Part shown: piece after piece, positions 1 to 8,118 of the stretch
Layout: each line of letters starts with the position of its first letter
Numbering within the stretch: the stretch's first letter is position 1
DNA from: Rhodococcus sp. SMB37
Lineage (GTDB): Bacteria > Actinomycetota > Actinomycetes > Mycobacteriales > Mycobacteriaceae
Direction: 5' to 3'
Length of the DNA stretch: 64,000 nucleotides
Assembly: GCF_004345605.1 (NCBI RefSeq)
Contig: NZ_SLVY01000007.1
Span: 203,414-267,413 of the forward strand
Translations under genes and position numbers: made by a program
The notes under the pieces: model-generated
What the model was told of the DNA's origin: nothing
The model's input: the letters and a program-made list of their open reading frames with translations, nothing else
Database searches by the model: none

Positions 1-195
1 GGGACAGTACGCCGAACGCACCGGGCAGCCGATGAGCTCGCTGCTCGCACGACGCGAGCAGCGAGTACCTCGGAAATGGTGGTGCTCCGGCAGGTGGCGC
101 GGTCGGATGCCCGAAAGGGGTCAGATTTCAGGCGGCGTTGACAGCGCCGCAATTCGTAAGCTCCCAGAGAGCCAGGAGTGAGGGATCCTGAGCGC
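1..195. other. No confident gene; possible 3' tail of a gene entering from the left
   Basis: One plus frame is open from the window edge to a TGA at 179-181, but the roughly 59 residues have no recognisable domain. It could be the end of a truncated gene or chance. A small dyad (cgctgctcgc/gcgagcagcg) lies near 38-61. Nothing else is supported here. Confidence 0.2.
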
Positions 196-540
196 TCAGG
201 AGTATGATTGTTGGCCTTGCTGGCTCGTCACCGTGGTAAGTAGAAAGACGCTGTCGGCGAGGGCCAGCACCGAATGGCGTTCATGGGTGAGAATCCACAG
301 TTCGCCTTCGCCGAATTCCCCTTGAGACTCCTCTTCGAGGTCGACGCGAACTCGTCCCGCGAGTACTTGGAGGCTCGCCGCCGGCGGGGAATTGTGTTCG
401 GCAAGCCGGGTGCCCTCCCGAAGTGCGATCACCGTCTGACGGAGTGGTCCATCATTGGCGACGAGTGCGGCGCTGCGGCCGTGTTTGTCCGTTCGCGCCG
501 TGGAGAGATGGGATTCGGTCAGCTCTCTGAGATTCGCCAT
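196..540 (-). CDS. Small cupin-domain protein
   Basis: A 114-residue single-domain protein that fits a small cupin beta-barrel. The central stretch has the cupin layout: EGTRLAEHNSPPAASLQVLAGRV, then an acidic loop, then GELWILTHERHSVLAL, where an ExxxHxv-like motif supplies the second half. Only some of the usual metal-binding histidines are present. Small cupins near Crp/Fnr or MerR regulators often belong to redox or nitrosative-stress clusters, and a Crp/Fnr gene lies 0.7 kb away. The ATG start is at 540. The function is not known. Confidence 0.72.
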   Translation of the reverse strand: MANLRELTESHLSTARTDKHGRSAALVANDGPLRQTVIALREGTRLAEHNSPPAASLQVLAGRVRVDLEEESQGEFGEGELWILTHERHSVLALADSVFLLTTVTSQQGQQSYS

Positions 541-941
541 GATCGTCCTTTCCGCGTGCCTGCTGGGTCTGTCTCAACCTACGTGGGCGAACCGATCGAA
601 CTTCGTCGTGGTCGACACCCGCCTGCGATCCGCGGCCGCCGCAGCCGCCGACGTGATCGCGGCAGCTTCCCCAGGAGCGAAGCGACCCGAAAACCGGCAG
701 CGACTCGCCTCGAGTATCCGTATACAGCGGATCCGGCTGCACGTCGGAGGTGTTCTTCAGCAGACCGTCGATGATGTAGACCATGGGGCACGCTTCACCG
801 TCGAACTGCCCATACCCACCACCGGGCACTGACCCGCTGCGTTCCGAGCCCGAGGGAAAGAACGCAGGACTGCTACCGCGAACGCGGTAGCCACCCGAGA
901 AACCGACATCTGTCGAGCCGACGGTCAGGTGACCGAAAGCT
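541..941. other. Intergenic stretch without a supported gene
   Basis: About 400 bases with only mutually overlapping frames on both strands and no family signature. One plus frame ends in GARFTVELPIP, which resembles the last residues of histidine kinases, but nothing upstream supports a kinase; it may be a remnant. A compact hairpin, GCTACCGC-GAAC-GCGGTAGC, sits at 872-891. Confidence 0.35.
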
Positions 942-943
942 AC

Positions 944-975
944 TTGCCCCTATACATGGGTACAGGGTTCAGAAT
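944..975 (+). promoter_or_regulatory. MerR-type promoter and operator
   Basis: A -35-like TTGCCC (944-949) and a -10-like CAGAAT (970-975) are separated by about 20 bases, the long spacer typical of MerR-controlled promoters. Within it lies the dyad CCCTATAC-ATGG-GTACAGGG (948-967, 7 of 8 positions paired). It directly precedes the broken merR at 982. Confidence 0.6.
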
Positions 976-981
976 GGCGGT

Positions 982-1228
982 ATGCGCAGAAGCGAGCTGG
1001 CAACCCGTGCCGGAGTCAACGTCCAGATACTGCGATACGTCCAGACACTGCGATACTACGAACGCCGGGGCCTGCTGGCGCAACCACCGCGGTCACCGTC
1101 GGGGTATCGGGCCTACCCGCCCGGCACCGGTGGTCCGGTTCATAAAACGAGCCCAAGCCCACGGGTTCAGCCTCGACCGGACAAGGCACGCCGGGCAGTG
1201 CGGTGGGGAGAAGACCGGTGACGGGTGA
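982..1228 (+). pseudogene. Broken merR-family regulator
   Basis: The N-terminus reads as a MerR winged helix (MRRSELATRAGVNVQILRY, then YYERRGLLAQPPRSPSGYRAYP). Two lesions are visible. An 18-base unit is duplicated in tandem (gtccagatactgcgatac then gtccagacactgcgatac, about 1020-1055), inserting six residues into the recognition region. A frameshift near 1130 moves the continuation VVRFIKRAQAHGFSLD to another frame. After FSLD the usual dimerisation helix and metal-binding cysteines are missing and the frame stops at 1228. The promoter upstream is still intact. It was probably a metal-responsive or redox MerR. Confidence 0.75.
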
Positions 1229-1237
1229 GGAGCGGCG

Positions 1238-1951
1238 ATGACCTCGGGACGCCTCCACGGTGACGCGGCGCACGATCACGACCATCGGTTCCGATGCGTG
1301 AGCCTCGTGCCGTTGTTCGCGGCGCTGTCGGAGAAAGACCGGCATCGGATTGCCGAATCAGCGGTCACACGACGGTACGAACGCGGCGAACACGTCTTCC
1401 GGGCCGGGGACCGGCTGGACCTGCACATCGTCCATCGGGGGCGGGTCAAGGTGTACCGGCTGCTCGAATCCGGCAGTGAACAACTGATCCGTATCCTGGG
1501 GACGGGCGAGTTCCTCGGCGAGACCGCGGTGCTGTCCGAAACGGAAGTCGACCACTTCGCCGTCGCCCTCGACGACGCGGAGGTGTGCTCGATCGACCGG
1601 CGCCGGATTCTCGCCGTCCTCACCGAACGGCCGTCGGTGGCGGTGACGATGTTGCAGACCGTCTCGCAACGGTTGTCGGCCGCCGAACAGATGGTGTCGT
1701 CGTTGACCGGGCGGTCGGTCGAGCAGCGACTGGCCGAGCATCTGCTGCAGCTGGCATACGATGCAGATTCGCTACGGTTCCGCTTGCCGTCCAGCAAGAA
1801 GGACCTCGCCTCGTATCTGGGCACGACAGCAGAAACGCTCAGCCGTCGGCTCTCGGCGTTGCAGAAGGCCGGGGCCATCCGTCTCGGCCCCGGTCGATTC
1901 GTGGAGATCTGCGACGAGCAGGTGTTGCGGTCCGGTGCCCACGCCGGCTGA
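1238..1951 (+). CDS. Crp/Fnr family transcription regulator
   Basis: A 237-residue protein with an N-terminal cyclic-nucleotide-binding-type beta-roll (about 25-140; FRAGDRLDLHIVHRGRVKVY and LGTGEFLGETAVLS), a dimer helix, and a C-terminal winged helix (about 160-225) with the recognition segment KKDLASYLGTTAETLSRRLS. No N-terminal cysteine cluster of the Fnr type is present, so an oxygen-sensing Fe-S cluster is unlikely. The TLSRRL core is typical of the Crp/Fnr recognition helix. The start at 1238 follows gaggagcggcg. Neighbours are a broken merR and a cupin, so its targets are unclear. Confidence 0.88.
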   Translation: MTSGRLHGDAAHDHDHRFRCVSLVPLFAALSEKDRHRIAESAVTRRYERGEHVFRAGDRLDLHIVHRGRVKVYRLLESGSEQLIRILGTGEFLGETAVLSETEVDHFAVALDDAEVCSIDRRRILAVLTERPSVAVTMLQTVSQRLSAAEQMVSSLTGRSVEQRLAEHLLQLAYDADSLRFRLPSSKKDLASYLGTTAETLSRRLSALQKAGAIRLGPGRFVEICDEQVLRSGAHAG

Positions 1952-2012
1952 CCGACGACCGAAACCGGGGGTGACCCGGCTGCGGACCTGGGGTGCGGGG
2001 TGAGAACAGGGA

Positions 2013-2129
2013 TCAGACGCCGATGAGCGAACCCATGCTGAAGGCCAGGGTCGCGATCGCCCCGGCGCGCATCGATGTCCTGGACAACCCCCGAAACACC
2101 TCGGCGACGACTACCTTGGTGGCGCGGTC
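2013..2129 (-). pseudogene. Remnant: C-terminal tail of a membrane protein
   Basis: Thirty-eight codons ending in a stop, bounded upstream by an in-frame TAG. The end (RAGAIATLAFSMGSLIGV) looks like the last transmembrane helix of an integral membrane protein and loosely resembles the C-terminus of VIT1/CCC1-type proteins such as the one at 29.2 kb. There is no start codon of its own. Treat it as a likely gene fragment of uncertain identity. Confidence 0.25.
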
Positions 2130-2329
2130 CTACACTCCGCCCCGCGCCCCGGATCCACTGAAAAATCTTGACTACAAACCTACTACACCCCTCGGGTGTG
2201 GACAGGGGCGTCCGGGTCCGGCCACACCGACCGAGGAAGGTATCCGACGGTATAGGCGCTCACGAATGTTCCCTTCGGGCGACAACTCGGCCGCCACCCG
2301 TCACCCCAACCCCGCAGGTCGGTCGCCGA

Positions 2330-2512
2330 GGATTCCTGATTCCGGCCGAAACGCATATCGATGCCTCTTTGGCGAGGGTGAGCGCGGCGCGCTCACGGTC
2401 GGTGCACAGGTCGGTGTCACGCCAGGCGGGCAGGACGGCGATGCGATGCGGTGATTCCCGCCCGCGAGGGCGTCGCGGGTGTGCGCGTGGAGACAGTAGG
2501 CGCAGCCATTGC
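2330..2512 (-). pseudogene. Remnant of an AhpD/carboxymuconolactone-decarboxylase-type gene
   Basis: On the minus strand one frame begins NGCAYCLHAHTRDALAGG, the CxxC...H active-site motif of the AhpD-like family. It continues in another frame as RIAVLPAWRDTDL and DRERAALTLAKEAS, which is the expected next segment of the same family. A frameshift near 2440 separates the two. The N-terminal part is absent, as is everything after about residue 60. This is a decayed copy, and it fits the degraded character of the first 2.5 kb. Confidence 0.6.
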
Positions 2513-2550
2513 GAGCAGGCCACGTCCGTCGTACCTCGGTAGCAGAGACT

Positions 2551-3396
2551 TCATGCCCCTGTCTTGAACTGCTCTGCTCTGAACTGTGCGGCCACCGCCT
2601 CGGGATCGTCGACCTGCAACGACAGGCGCGATACCGAGGCGGTCGAGCGTGTGCGGTCGAAGAAGGCCGGTCGCCTGACTACGACGGGTTCGGTCAGCAC
2701 CAGGTCCAGACAGGTGCCGTCCGGCCCCGGAAGATACAGTGCATTGTCGGCGACGGTCTGAGACGTGTGCTCCCACCGCCTCCGTGCGACCGCTCGACCG
2801 ACCTCCCGCGGGTCGAGCTCCACGATCACCTGATGTCCGGCCCGGATCGTCAGTCGTGTGTCCGTCAACAGGTGCGGATGTGTGATCCGACCTGCGAGAA
2901 TCCCGAAGATCTGAATGAGTCCCCAGACTGAGAGCACAAGCAGTGCGGTACGGATCGCAGGCCATGGCACAAGCACGTGAACGACGGCTGTTTCGATGAC
3001 GCATGCGACGAGGAAGGCCATCGGGATCCCCATCGTGCCCCTCGTGTATCCGACCGGCATCACGCCGGGCCCCGCGCCGTCGTAGCGTCGGTGGACAAAG
3101 AGCCATATCGCGCGGTAGCCACGTATCTCGAACCGAATGAGGTGGGCTGCGACCTTCCCGATCACCTCGTCGAGGATCGCATTCCACTCGAGCCCCTCTC
3201 GTCGCAGCGATCGGATACGCAGCACGGTGATCACGCCGACCACGATGGCGAGCGGAATCTCGACCGCCGACCACAACCCGAACGCCGCACCCGCGCTCAG
3301 AATCCCGAGTGCTGCGAGCACGGCATTGACGACCGCCACCATGATCGTGATCGCCACGGCCGCCCCGTGCAGGCGACGTGCTCGTGCCCCGATCAT
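2551..3396 (-). CDS. Membrane protein of unknown function, MerR-linked
   Basis: A 281-residue protein with at least four hydrophobic segments. Two are at the N-terminus (AAVAITIMVAVVNAVLAALG and VEIPLAIVVGVITVL); two more flank residue 150 (MAFLVACVIETAVVHVLVPW and ALLVLSVWGLIQIFGILAG). A soluble C-terminal domain of about 110 residues follows. I do not recognise the family. The ATG (3394-3396) overlaps the TGA of the MerR gene, so the two are translationally coupled and this protein is the likely target of that regulator. The longer upstream reading frame is a shadow of the MerR gene, so the ATG at 3396 was chosen. Confidence 0.7.
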   Translation of the reverse strand: MIGARARRLHGAAVAITIMVAVVNAVLAALGILSAGAAFGLWSAVEIPLAIVVGVITVLRIRSLRREGLEWNAILDEVIGKVAAHLIRFEIRGYRAIWLFVHRRYDGAGPGVMPVGYTRGTMGIPMAFLVACVIETAVVHVLVPWPAIRTALLVLSVWGLIQIFGILAGRITHPHLLTDTRLTIRAGHQVIVELDPREVGRAVARRRWEHTSQTVADNALYLPGPDGTCLDLVLTEPVVVRRPAFFDRTRSTASVSRLSLQVDDPEAVAAQFRAEQFKTGA

Positions 3397-4208
3397 CGTT
3401 GCGCTCCCGCCGCATCGGCGACCATTGCGATGACCCGGATCGCGACCGCCCGCTGCGCGGGGTCGGGGAGTACTTCGGACATCATCGACTCTCCGCTCGC
3501 CGCGTGGCCGGCCGCGGTCGCGGCCCATTCCGCGAAGACGCCGTCGCCGCGGTCGGTGAGCACGGTGAGGAATCCGGTCAGCCCTGCGGCAACCGCCTCG
3601 ACTTCGTCTGCGACATCGACGGGTGCGCGCCCAGCGAGCGCACCGAACCTGCGATACAAGGCCACCACGGATTCCCGCTGAGCCGGATCGGTGAGCACCG
3701 AGGTCGCGGCATCGAGGAATTCCTGCGGGGCCTGACCGGACAGCGCGACGATCTCCCAACTGTCACGCTCGTGTTCGAAGACCTCACGTGTGCGCGGATC
3801 GTCTTCACCATCGATGAGCTCGTCGAATGCCCGAACAAGGGGCTCGGGAAGCGGTGAGATGGCTTCGCCGCGGCTGTGTCCGTCGAGCATCACAGCCAGT
3901 GCGTGCCGTTTTCCTTCGAGCGCGTGCAGTTGCGTGTCGAGGTCGGCGATCAACGCCTCGAGATCTGCAGCGAGGTCGTCCCGCGCCTCGCCGTCGTGAG
4001 CGGCGCCGACCACCGTCGGGATGGCGCCGAGAGGCACACCCGACCTGGCCAGCCAGCGGATGCGCATCAAACGCACGAGGTCCTCCAGCGAGTACACGCG
4101 GTACCCGTTGGAGGACCTCGGTGGTTCCGGCAGCAACCCGAGCCGGTGATAGTGCCGGACCGTGCGCACGGTCGTGTCTGCCGCCGCGGCCAGTTCGCCG
4201 ATTCTCAT
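3393..4208 (-). CDS. MerR family transcription regulator
   Basis: A 271-residue regulator with an N-terminal MerR winged helix (residues 1-70; MRIGELAAAADTTVRTVRHY, RLGLLPEPPRSSNGYRVYS), a coiled dimer helix (about 80-115) and a large C-terminal region of about 150 residues. Such a long effector part is typical of MerR proteins that sense small organic ligands rather than metals. The operator lies just upstream. It is co-transcribed with the membrane protein through an ATGA overlap. The ligand is unknown. Confidence 0.87.
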   Translation of the reverse strand: MRIGELAAAADTTVRTVRHYHRLGLLPEPPRSSNGYRVYSLEDLVRLMRIRWLARSGVPLGAIPTVVGAAHDGEARDDLAADLEALIADLDTQLHALEGKRHALAVMLDGHSRGEAISPLPEPLVRAFDELIDGEDDPRTREVFEHERDSWEIVALSGQAPQEFLDAATSVLTDPAQRESVVALYRRFGALAGRAPVDVADEVEAVAAGLTGFLTVLTDRGDGVFAEWAATAAGHAASGESMMSEVLPDPAQRAVAIRVIAMVADAAGAQR

Positions 4209-4218
4209 GGCTCCAGCA

Positions 4219-4245
4219 TCAACCCTGACGTTACGTCGGGGTCAA
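4219..4245 (-). promoter_or_regulatory. MerR-type operator of the 4208 gene
   Basis: The dyad CCCTGACGT-T-ACGTCGGGG (4223-4241) overlaps a minus-strand -35-like TTGACC (4240-4245) and lies 11 to 37 bases before the ATG at 4208. This is the arrangement expected for autoregulation by a MerR protein. Confidence 0.6.
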
Positions 4246-4248
4246 GTT

Positions 4249-5334
4249 CTACGACCGGCGAGCGCGCACTGCGTCCGCGAGACGGTCGAGCTGGTCGACG
4301 GTGGTCGCCCAGTCGATGCACGCATCGGTGATCGACTTGCCGTACTCGAGCTCATCCGATTTCCCGAGCGTCAGATCCTGTCGGCCGGCTTCGATGAAGC
4401 TTTCGAGCATGACACCGACGATGCCCTTTTCACCTGCGACGATACGGTCGGCGATGTCGGTGACGACGTCGACCTGCTTTTCGTGGTTCTTGCTGCTGTT
4501 GCCGTGGCTCGCGTCGATGACGACACGCTCGGGCAGACCCGACTTGCGCAGGCGCGCCATCGTGTCGGCGACGGTCTCGGCGTCGTAGTTGGGTCCTGCG
4601 CTGCCGCCGCGCAGGATGACGTGGCAATCCGGATTGCCTGCCGTCTCGATCAGTGCGGTGTTGCCCTCGAGATCGGTTCCGGGGAACACGTGGCTCGCGC
4701 CGGCGGCACGCGTGCCGTCGACCGCAACCTGCACGTCGCCCTCGGTGGAGTTCTTGATCCCGACCGGCATCGACAGCGCGCTGCACAGCTGGCGGTGCAC
4801 CTGGCTGGCGGCGGTGCGGGCACCGATCGCACCGTAGGTGACCAGGTCGGCGTAGTACTGCGGCAGGATCGGGTCGAGGAACTCGCAGCCGACGGGCAGG
4901 CCGAGACTCGACACGTCGAGGAGCAGCTTGCGGCCGATCCGCAGACCCGTGTTGATGTCGTACGTGCCGTCGAGGTGCGGGTCGTTGAGCAGACCCTTCC
5001 AGCCCAGCGTCGTACGGGGCTTCTCGAAGTACACGCGCATCACGATATGCAAGTCGTCGCGCAGTTCGTCGGCCTTCGCCGCGAGCTTGCGGGCGTAATC
5101 CATCGCAGCGGCAGGGTCGTGCACCGAGCACGGACCCACGACGACGACGAGACGATCGTCGGTGCCGTTCAGGATTCCGACGGTGTCGGCGCGACCCGAA
5201 CGCACGGTCGCGGCGGCGACCTCGTCGGGGGCATGTTCGGCACGCACGACGGACGGTGCCGCAAGCGGGCTGACCCGCACGGTGCGCTGCTCGTCGAGAT
5301 TTGCAGTGGAGATGCTGTTCGTCTGAATACTCAT
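4249..5334 (-). CDS. Class I 3-deoxy-7-phosphoheptulonate (DAHP) synthase
   Basis: A 361-residue enzyme condensing phosphoenolpyruvate and erythrose 4-phosphate, the first step of the shikimate pathway. Class I (AroFGH-type) signatures are VVVVGPCSVHDP, MRVYFEKPRTTLGWKG, VGIKNSTEGD, FPGTDLEGN, IDASHGNSSKNHEKQ and GVMLESFIEAGRQ. Metal and PEP ligands (the Cys of GPCS, the His of DASHGN, the Glu of MLES) are all present. The length is normal. It is preceded by a leader with an aromatic-rich peptide, so ribosome-mediated attenuation by aromatic amino acids is likely. It would be named aroF or aroG depending on convention. Confidence 0.95.
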   Translation of the reverse strand: MSIQTNSISTANLDEQRTVRVSPLAAPSVVRAEHAPDEVAAATVRSGRADTVGILNGTDDRLVVVVGPCSVHDPAAAMDYARKLAAKADELRDDLHIVMRVYFEKPRTTLGWKGLLNDPHLDGTYDINTGLRIGRKLLLDVSSLGLPVGCEFLDPILPQYYADLVTYGAIGARTAASQVHRQLCSALSMPVGIKNSTEGDVQVAVDGTRAAGASHVFPGTDLEGNTALIETAGNPDCHVILRGGSAGPNYDAETVADTMARLRKSGLPERVVIDASHGNSSKNHEKQVDVVTDIADRIVAGEKGIVGVMLESFIEAGRQDLTLGKSDELEYGKSITDACIDWATTVDQLDRLADAVRARRS

Positions 5335-5388
5335 CGGGTTCTCGGTTCCTGTTCCCAGGCCGACCCTCGAGGATGCTGTGATCTCCAG

Positions 5389-5412
5389 CGAGCCGGTCTG
5401 TCATCCGGCTCG
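5389..5412 (-). promoter_or_regulatory. Leader hairpin before the DAHP synthase gene
   Basis: A perfect 8-base stem, CGAGCCGG, with an 8-base loop, between the leader peptide stop (5426) and the synthase start (5334). It may be the antiterminator, terminator or ribosome-blocking stem of an attenuator. No clear run of U follows, so the mechanism could be translational. Confidence 0.5.
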
Positions 5413-5425
5413 TAGGTGGAAGAAG

Positions 5426-5506
5426 TCAGCGCGTGGTGACGCCGACCGACCCCACCAGGGCCGGCCTGCTAAACCAGAAATATGCGCGCTGCATGCCGAC
5501 GACCAT
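5426..5506 (-). CDS. Leader peptide of the DAHP synthase gene (candidate attenuator)
   Basis: A 26-codon reading frame with an ATG at 5506 and a TGA at 5426-5428. It encodes MVVGMQRAYFWF, then SRPALVGSVGVTTR. Residues 9-12 are Tyr-Phe-Trp-Phe, one run covering all three aromatic amino acids. A second in-frame ATG lies at residue 5. An AAAGG-like sequence precedes the first ATG. It ends 91 bases before the DAHP synthase start, with a hairpin between. From memory, a comparable aromatic leader peptide is described upstream of a corynebacterial DAHP synthase gene; I cannot check that here. Stalling at the aromatic run is inferred. Confidence 0.68.
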   Translation of the reverse strand: MVVGMQRAYFWFSRPALVGSVGVTTR

Positions 5507-5542
5507 AACAGAAGCCTTTATCGCAGTGGTGTGACGGTCGCC

Positions 5543-6943
5543 TCACAGTGGCCCGGCGGATCCGGCCGGCTGCGAACTTCCCTGCGTTCGGTGTGGATCG
5601 AAGTGCCGCGGATTCGCGACACGCAGCCTTTCGACGACCGCACCGATCACCGCGGAGTGCACATCCGGATCGGACATGTCGAGTCCTCCATTGCGGAGAC
5701 GGAGCGCCAGTTCCGCCTCGTCGCGACAGTCCACACGCGCCAGACGCCCGGAATGCGCCACCCGCTGACCGGAACCGATCTGGTGTTCTCTCCGCACGAC
5801 TCGCAGGAGACTCGTGCAGATCTTCAAGCGATACGCCGCACCGGCATCGGTGAGCGACGGGGCGATTCCATCACCGAGCTCCTCGATCACCGCATCGAGC
5901 AGATCAGCGACGCCGGGAAGTCCGTGCAGATCTCCGGGGAGTTCGGGGGCCGGTACCGGTTCCGGAGGTGGCACCACGTCGTCGACCAGTCCCATGATCC
6001 GCAGCAGGTCCCATTCGGATTCACACACCCGCCTGCCGATCGCCGCCAACTCGGCGGACGGTTCCGTTCCGGCGATGTGCTTCTGCGCCTGAAAACGTCC
6101 GAGGACGAGCCATCGCAACGTTCCGAAAACCTCCCACCAGTGCAGATCCTTCGGGTCGGGCCGCCACCGCGCGACACGTTCGTATCCGTCGAGCAACTCT
6201 TCGCGTGTACCGACCCCGGCCACCGGCGCGTCACCGCCGAAACGCCACGCGCGCACGCACAACCATCCGAGATCTTCGACCGGGTCCCCGATGTGCGCGA
6301 GCTCCCAATCGAGAACCCCCGCGGTGCCGTCGCCTGCGATCAGGAGATTGCCGAGTCGGAAATCACCGTGCACCAACGCTTTACCATGCGCCGGGGGACG
6401 ATGCGCATTCAGCCACCGCAATGCGATCTCGACAACGGGTCTCGGCTCGGAGAACGAACGGTAGAGATCCTGCACGACGTGGAGCGGGTCGTCGGTGCCG
6501 AGCATCGCAACCTCCGACACGGGAACGGCGTGGATGCGGGCGAGGATTCCGCCGAGTTCGCCTGCGAGCCGCGTTCGCGCTCCGGACAACCCCTCGTTCC
6601 GCTGAATTTTCCTCGGAATGCTTTCCCCCGGTAGACGTTCCATGATGAGGAACGGCGCGTCGAGGCCGGGCGCGGTGTCGGCGGCGACGACGACCTCCGG
6701 CACCGGCACTCCCGCCGCTCGCGCCGCGCGCAGGCACGCGGCTTCGGCGCGCATCCGCGGTGCGTCGCCGTGGCCGGGCGGGTCGCGGCGCAACACGTAG
6801 CCGCCCGTGCCCTCACTGTGGACCGCGTCGAACGACCAGATCTGCCTGCTGGCACCGCCGGTGAGCCGGCGCAGGTTCGTCACCGACACCGCCGCTCCCC
6901 AGTGCGCCGACAGGATTTCGGCGATGCCCGCCGCTACTTCCAC
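5543..6943 (-). CDS. Aminoglycoside-phosphotransferase-like kinase with C-terminal DUF6285-like domain
   Basis: A 466-residue protein. Residues 1-340 are an APH/choline-kinase fold: LTGGASRQIWSF (nucleotide loop), LVHGDFRLGNLL (catalytic Asp) and GVLDWELAHIGDPVEDLGW (metal-binding Asp). The C-terminal 110 residues (LPGVADLLDAVIEELGDGI onward) resemble the small domain often found beside acyl-CoA dehydrogenase-linked APH proteins. The GTG start overlaps the acyl-CoA dehydrogenase stop by 10 bases. Such APH-ACAD pairs correspond to the two halves of vertebrate ACAD10/11 and to the Pseudomonas Lva kinase, which phosphorylate 4-hydroxyacyl-CoA. A similar role is inferred, not antibiotic resistance. 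Confidence 0.83.
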   Translation of the reverse strand: MEVAAGIAEILSAHWGAAVSVTNLRRLTGGASRQIWSFDAVHSEGTGGYVLRRDPPGHGDAPRMRAEAACLRAARAAGVPVPEVVVAADTAPGLDAPFLIMERLPGESIPRKIQRNEGLSGARTRLAGELGGILARIHAVPVSEVAMLGTDDPLHVVQDLYRSFSEPRPVVEIALRWLNAHRPPAHGKALVHGDFRLGNLLIAGDGTAGVLDWELAHIGDPVEDLGWLCVRAWRFGGDAPVAGVGTREELLDGYERVARWRPDPKDLHWWEVFGTLRWLVLGRFQAQKHIAGTEPSAELAAIGRRVCESEWDLLRIMGLVDDVVPPPEPVPAPELPGDLHGLPGVADLLDAVIEELGDGIAPSLTDAGAAYRLKICTSLLRVVRREHQIGSGQRVAHSGRLARVDCRDEAELALRLRNGGLDMSDPDVHSAVIGAVVERLRVANPRHFDPHRTQGSSQPAGSAGPL

Positions 6944-8118
6944 GGCGCTGCCTCCCCGTCACGCAGGAGTCGTCGCGCGGTGGACATGCGGTGCACCTCG
7001 TCGGGCCCGTCGTAGATTCGCGCGTAACGGGCCTGGCGATACATTCTTTCGAGCGGTGTGTCGGCGGTCAGCCCGAGCGCGCCGTGCACCTGGATGGCCC
7101 GGTCGATGACGTTGTGGAGCATCCGAGCTCCCCAGAACTTCACGAGCCCGATCTGCACTCGCGCATCCTCGCCGGAATCCATGACCCGGGCGGCGTCGAG
7201 CGTCATCAGCCTCGACGCGTGGATCTCCGCGGCCGATTCGGCCACATACCTTTGGATCTCGCCCTTCTCGGACAGCAACGATCCGTGGGCGAATCGTTCG
7301 TCGGCTCGTGCACACATCAACTCGAACGCACGTTGCGCCTGCCCGAGCCAGCGCATGGCATGGAAGATCCGCCCCGGCCCGAGCCTGTCCTGTGCGACGA
7401 CGAATCCGTTGCCGCGCGCGCCGAGCAGGTTCGTCGCAGGTACCCGCACATCGGTGTAGCGGACCTCGTAGTGGTCGCTGGGATCGTGACCCATCGTCGG
7501 AATGGAGCGGACGATCTCGAAGCCGGGAGTGTCGGCGGGGACGATGATCGCGCTGATGCTGCGATGCAATGCTGTCGACTCGGGTTCGGTGCGGGCGAAC
7601 ACCGTGCAGTAACCGGCCTCCCGGGCGCCAGTGGTGAACCACTTGTGTCCGTTGATGATCCAGTGATCTCCGTCGAGGGTTGCGGCGGTCCGGACGAGAA
7701 TCGGATCGGATCCGGCCACCTCGGGTTCGGTCATTCCGACGGACGGGAGGATCTCTCCCGACACGAGCCCGGGAACCCAGCGGCGACGTTGTTCGTCGGT
7801 GCCGTGGCGGTGCAGCATCAGCGCATCCTGCATCGACACCGATCCCACGGCAAGTTGCCCGAACTCCGAGCGGCCGATGATCTCGTTGAGGTAGACGAAG
7901 TCGAGGAACGGCACTCCTCCCCCACCGATCTCCTCCGGATGCCCGAGCGCCCACAACCCGAGGTCTTTCGCGCGGGATTTCAGTCGGGTGAGTGCCGCCA
8001 CCGCTTCGTCATCATGCCGTGAGAGGACGGGCTCGAGGGGGACGACCTCGTCGTCGATGAAGGAGCGCATGCGGGTGCACAGCTCTGCCACCCGCCCCTC
8101 CGGCCGGTTCGCTGTCAT
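6934..8118 (-). CDS. Acyl-CoA dehydrogenase (ACAD10/11-like)
   Basis: A 394-residue FAD enzyme with the full acyl-CoA dehydrogenase plan: an N-terminal helical domain, a middle beta domain (GMTEPEVAGSDPILVRT and GHKWFTTGA), and a C-terminal helical domain with QVHGALGLTADTPLERMYR and YDGPDEVHR. The position of the usual catalytic base falls in that last segment, as in long-chain and ACAD11-type enzymes. The ATG at 8118 (MTANRPEG) is preferred over one eight codons upstream. It is first in a two-gene operon with the APH-like kinase and probably acts on a 4-phosphoacyl-CoA made by it. Confidence 0.88.
   Translation of the reverse strand: MTANRPEGRVAELCTRMRSFIDDEVVPLEPVLSRHDDEAVAALTRLKSRAKDLGLWALGHPEEIGGGGVPFLDFVYLNEIIGRSEFGQLAVGSVSMQDALMLHRHGTDEQRRRWVPGLVSGEILPSVGMTEPEVAGSDPILVRTAATLDGDHWIINGHKWFTTGAREAGYCTVFARTEPESTALHRSISAIIVPADTPGFEIVRSIPTMGHDPSDHYEVRYTDVRVPATNLLGARGNGFVVAQDRLGPGRIFHAMRWLGQAQRAFELMCARADERFAHGSLLSEKGEIQRYVAESAAEIHASRLMTLDAARVMDSGEDARVQIGLVKFWGARMLHNVIDRAIQVHGALGLTADTPLERMYRQARYARIYDGPDEVHRMSTARRLLRDGEAAPWK

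Noticed and set aside
1993..2454. Plus-strand frame of 153 codons
   Set aside because: Composition is random and Pro/Arg-rich, and it overlaps minus-strand gene remnants with recognisable motifs.
5543..6943. Reading the APH-like gene as an aminoglycoside resistance gene
   Set aside because: It is coupled to an acyl-CoA dehydrogenase and has a C-terminal extension typical of acyl-CoA-linked kinases, so resistance is unlikely.
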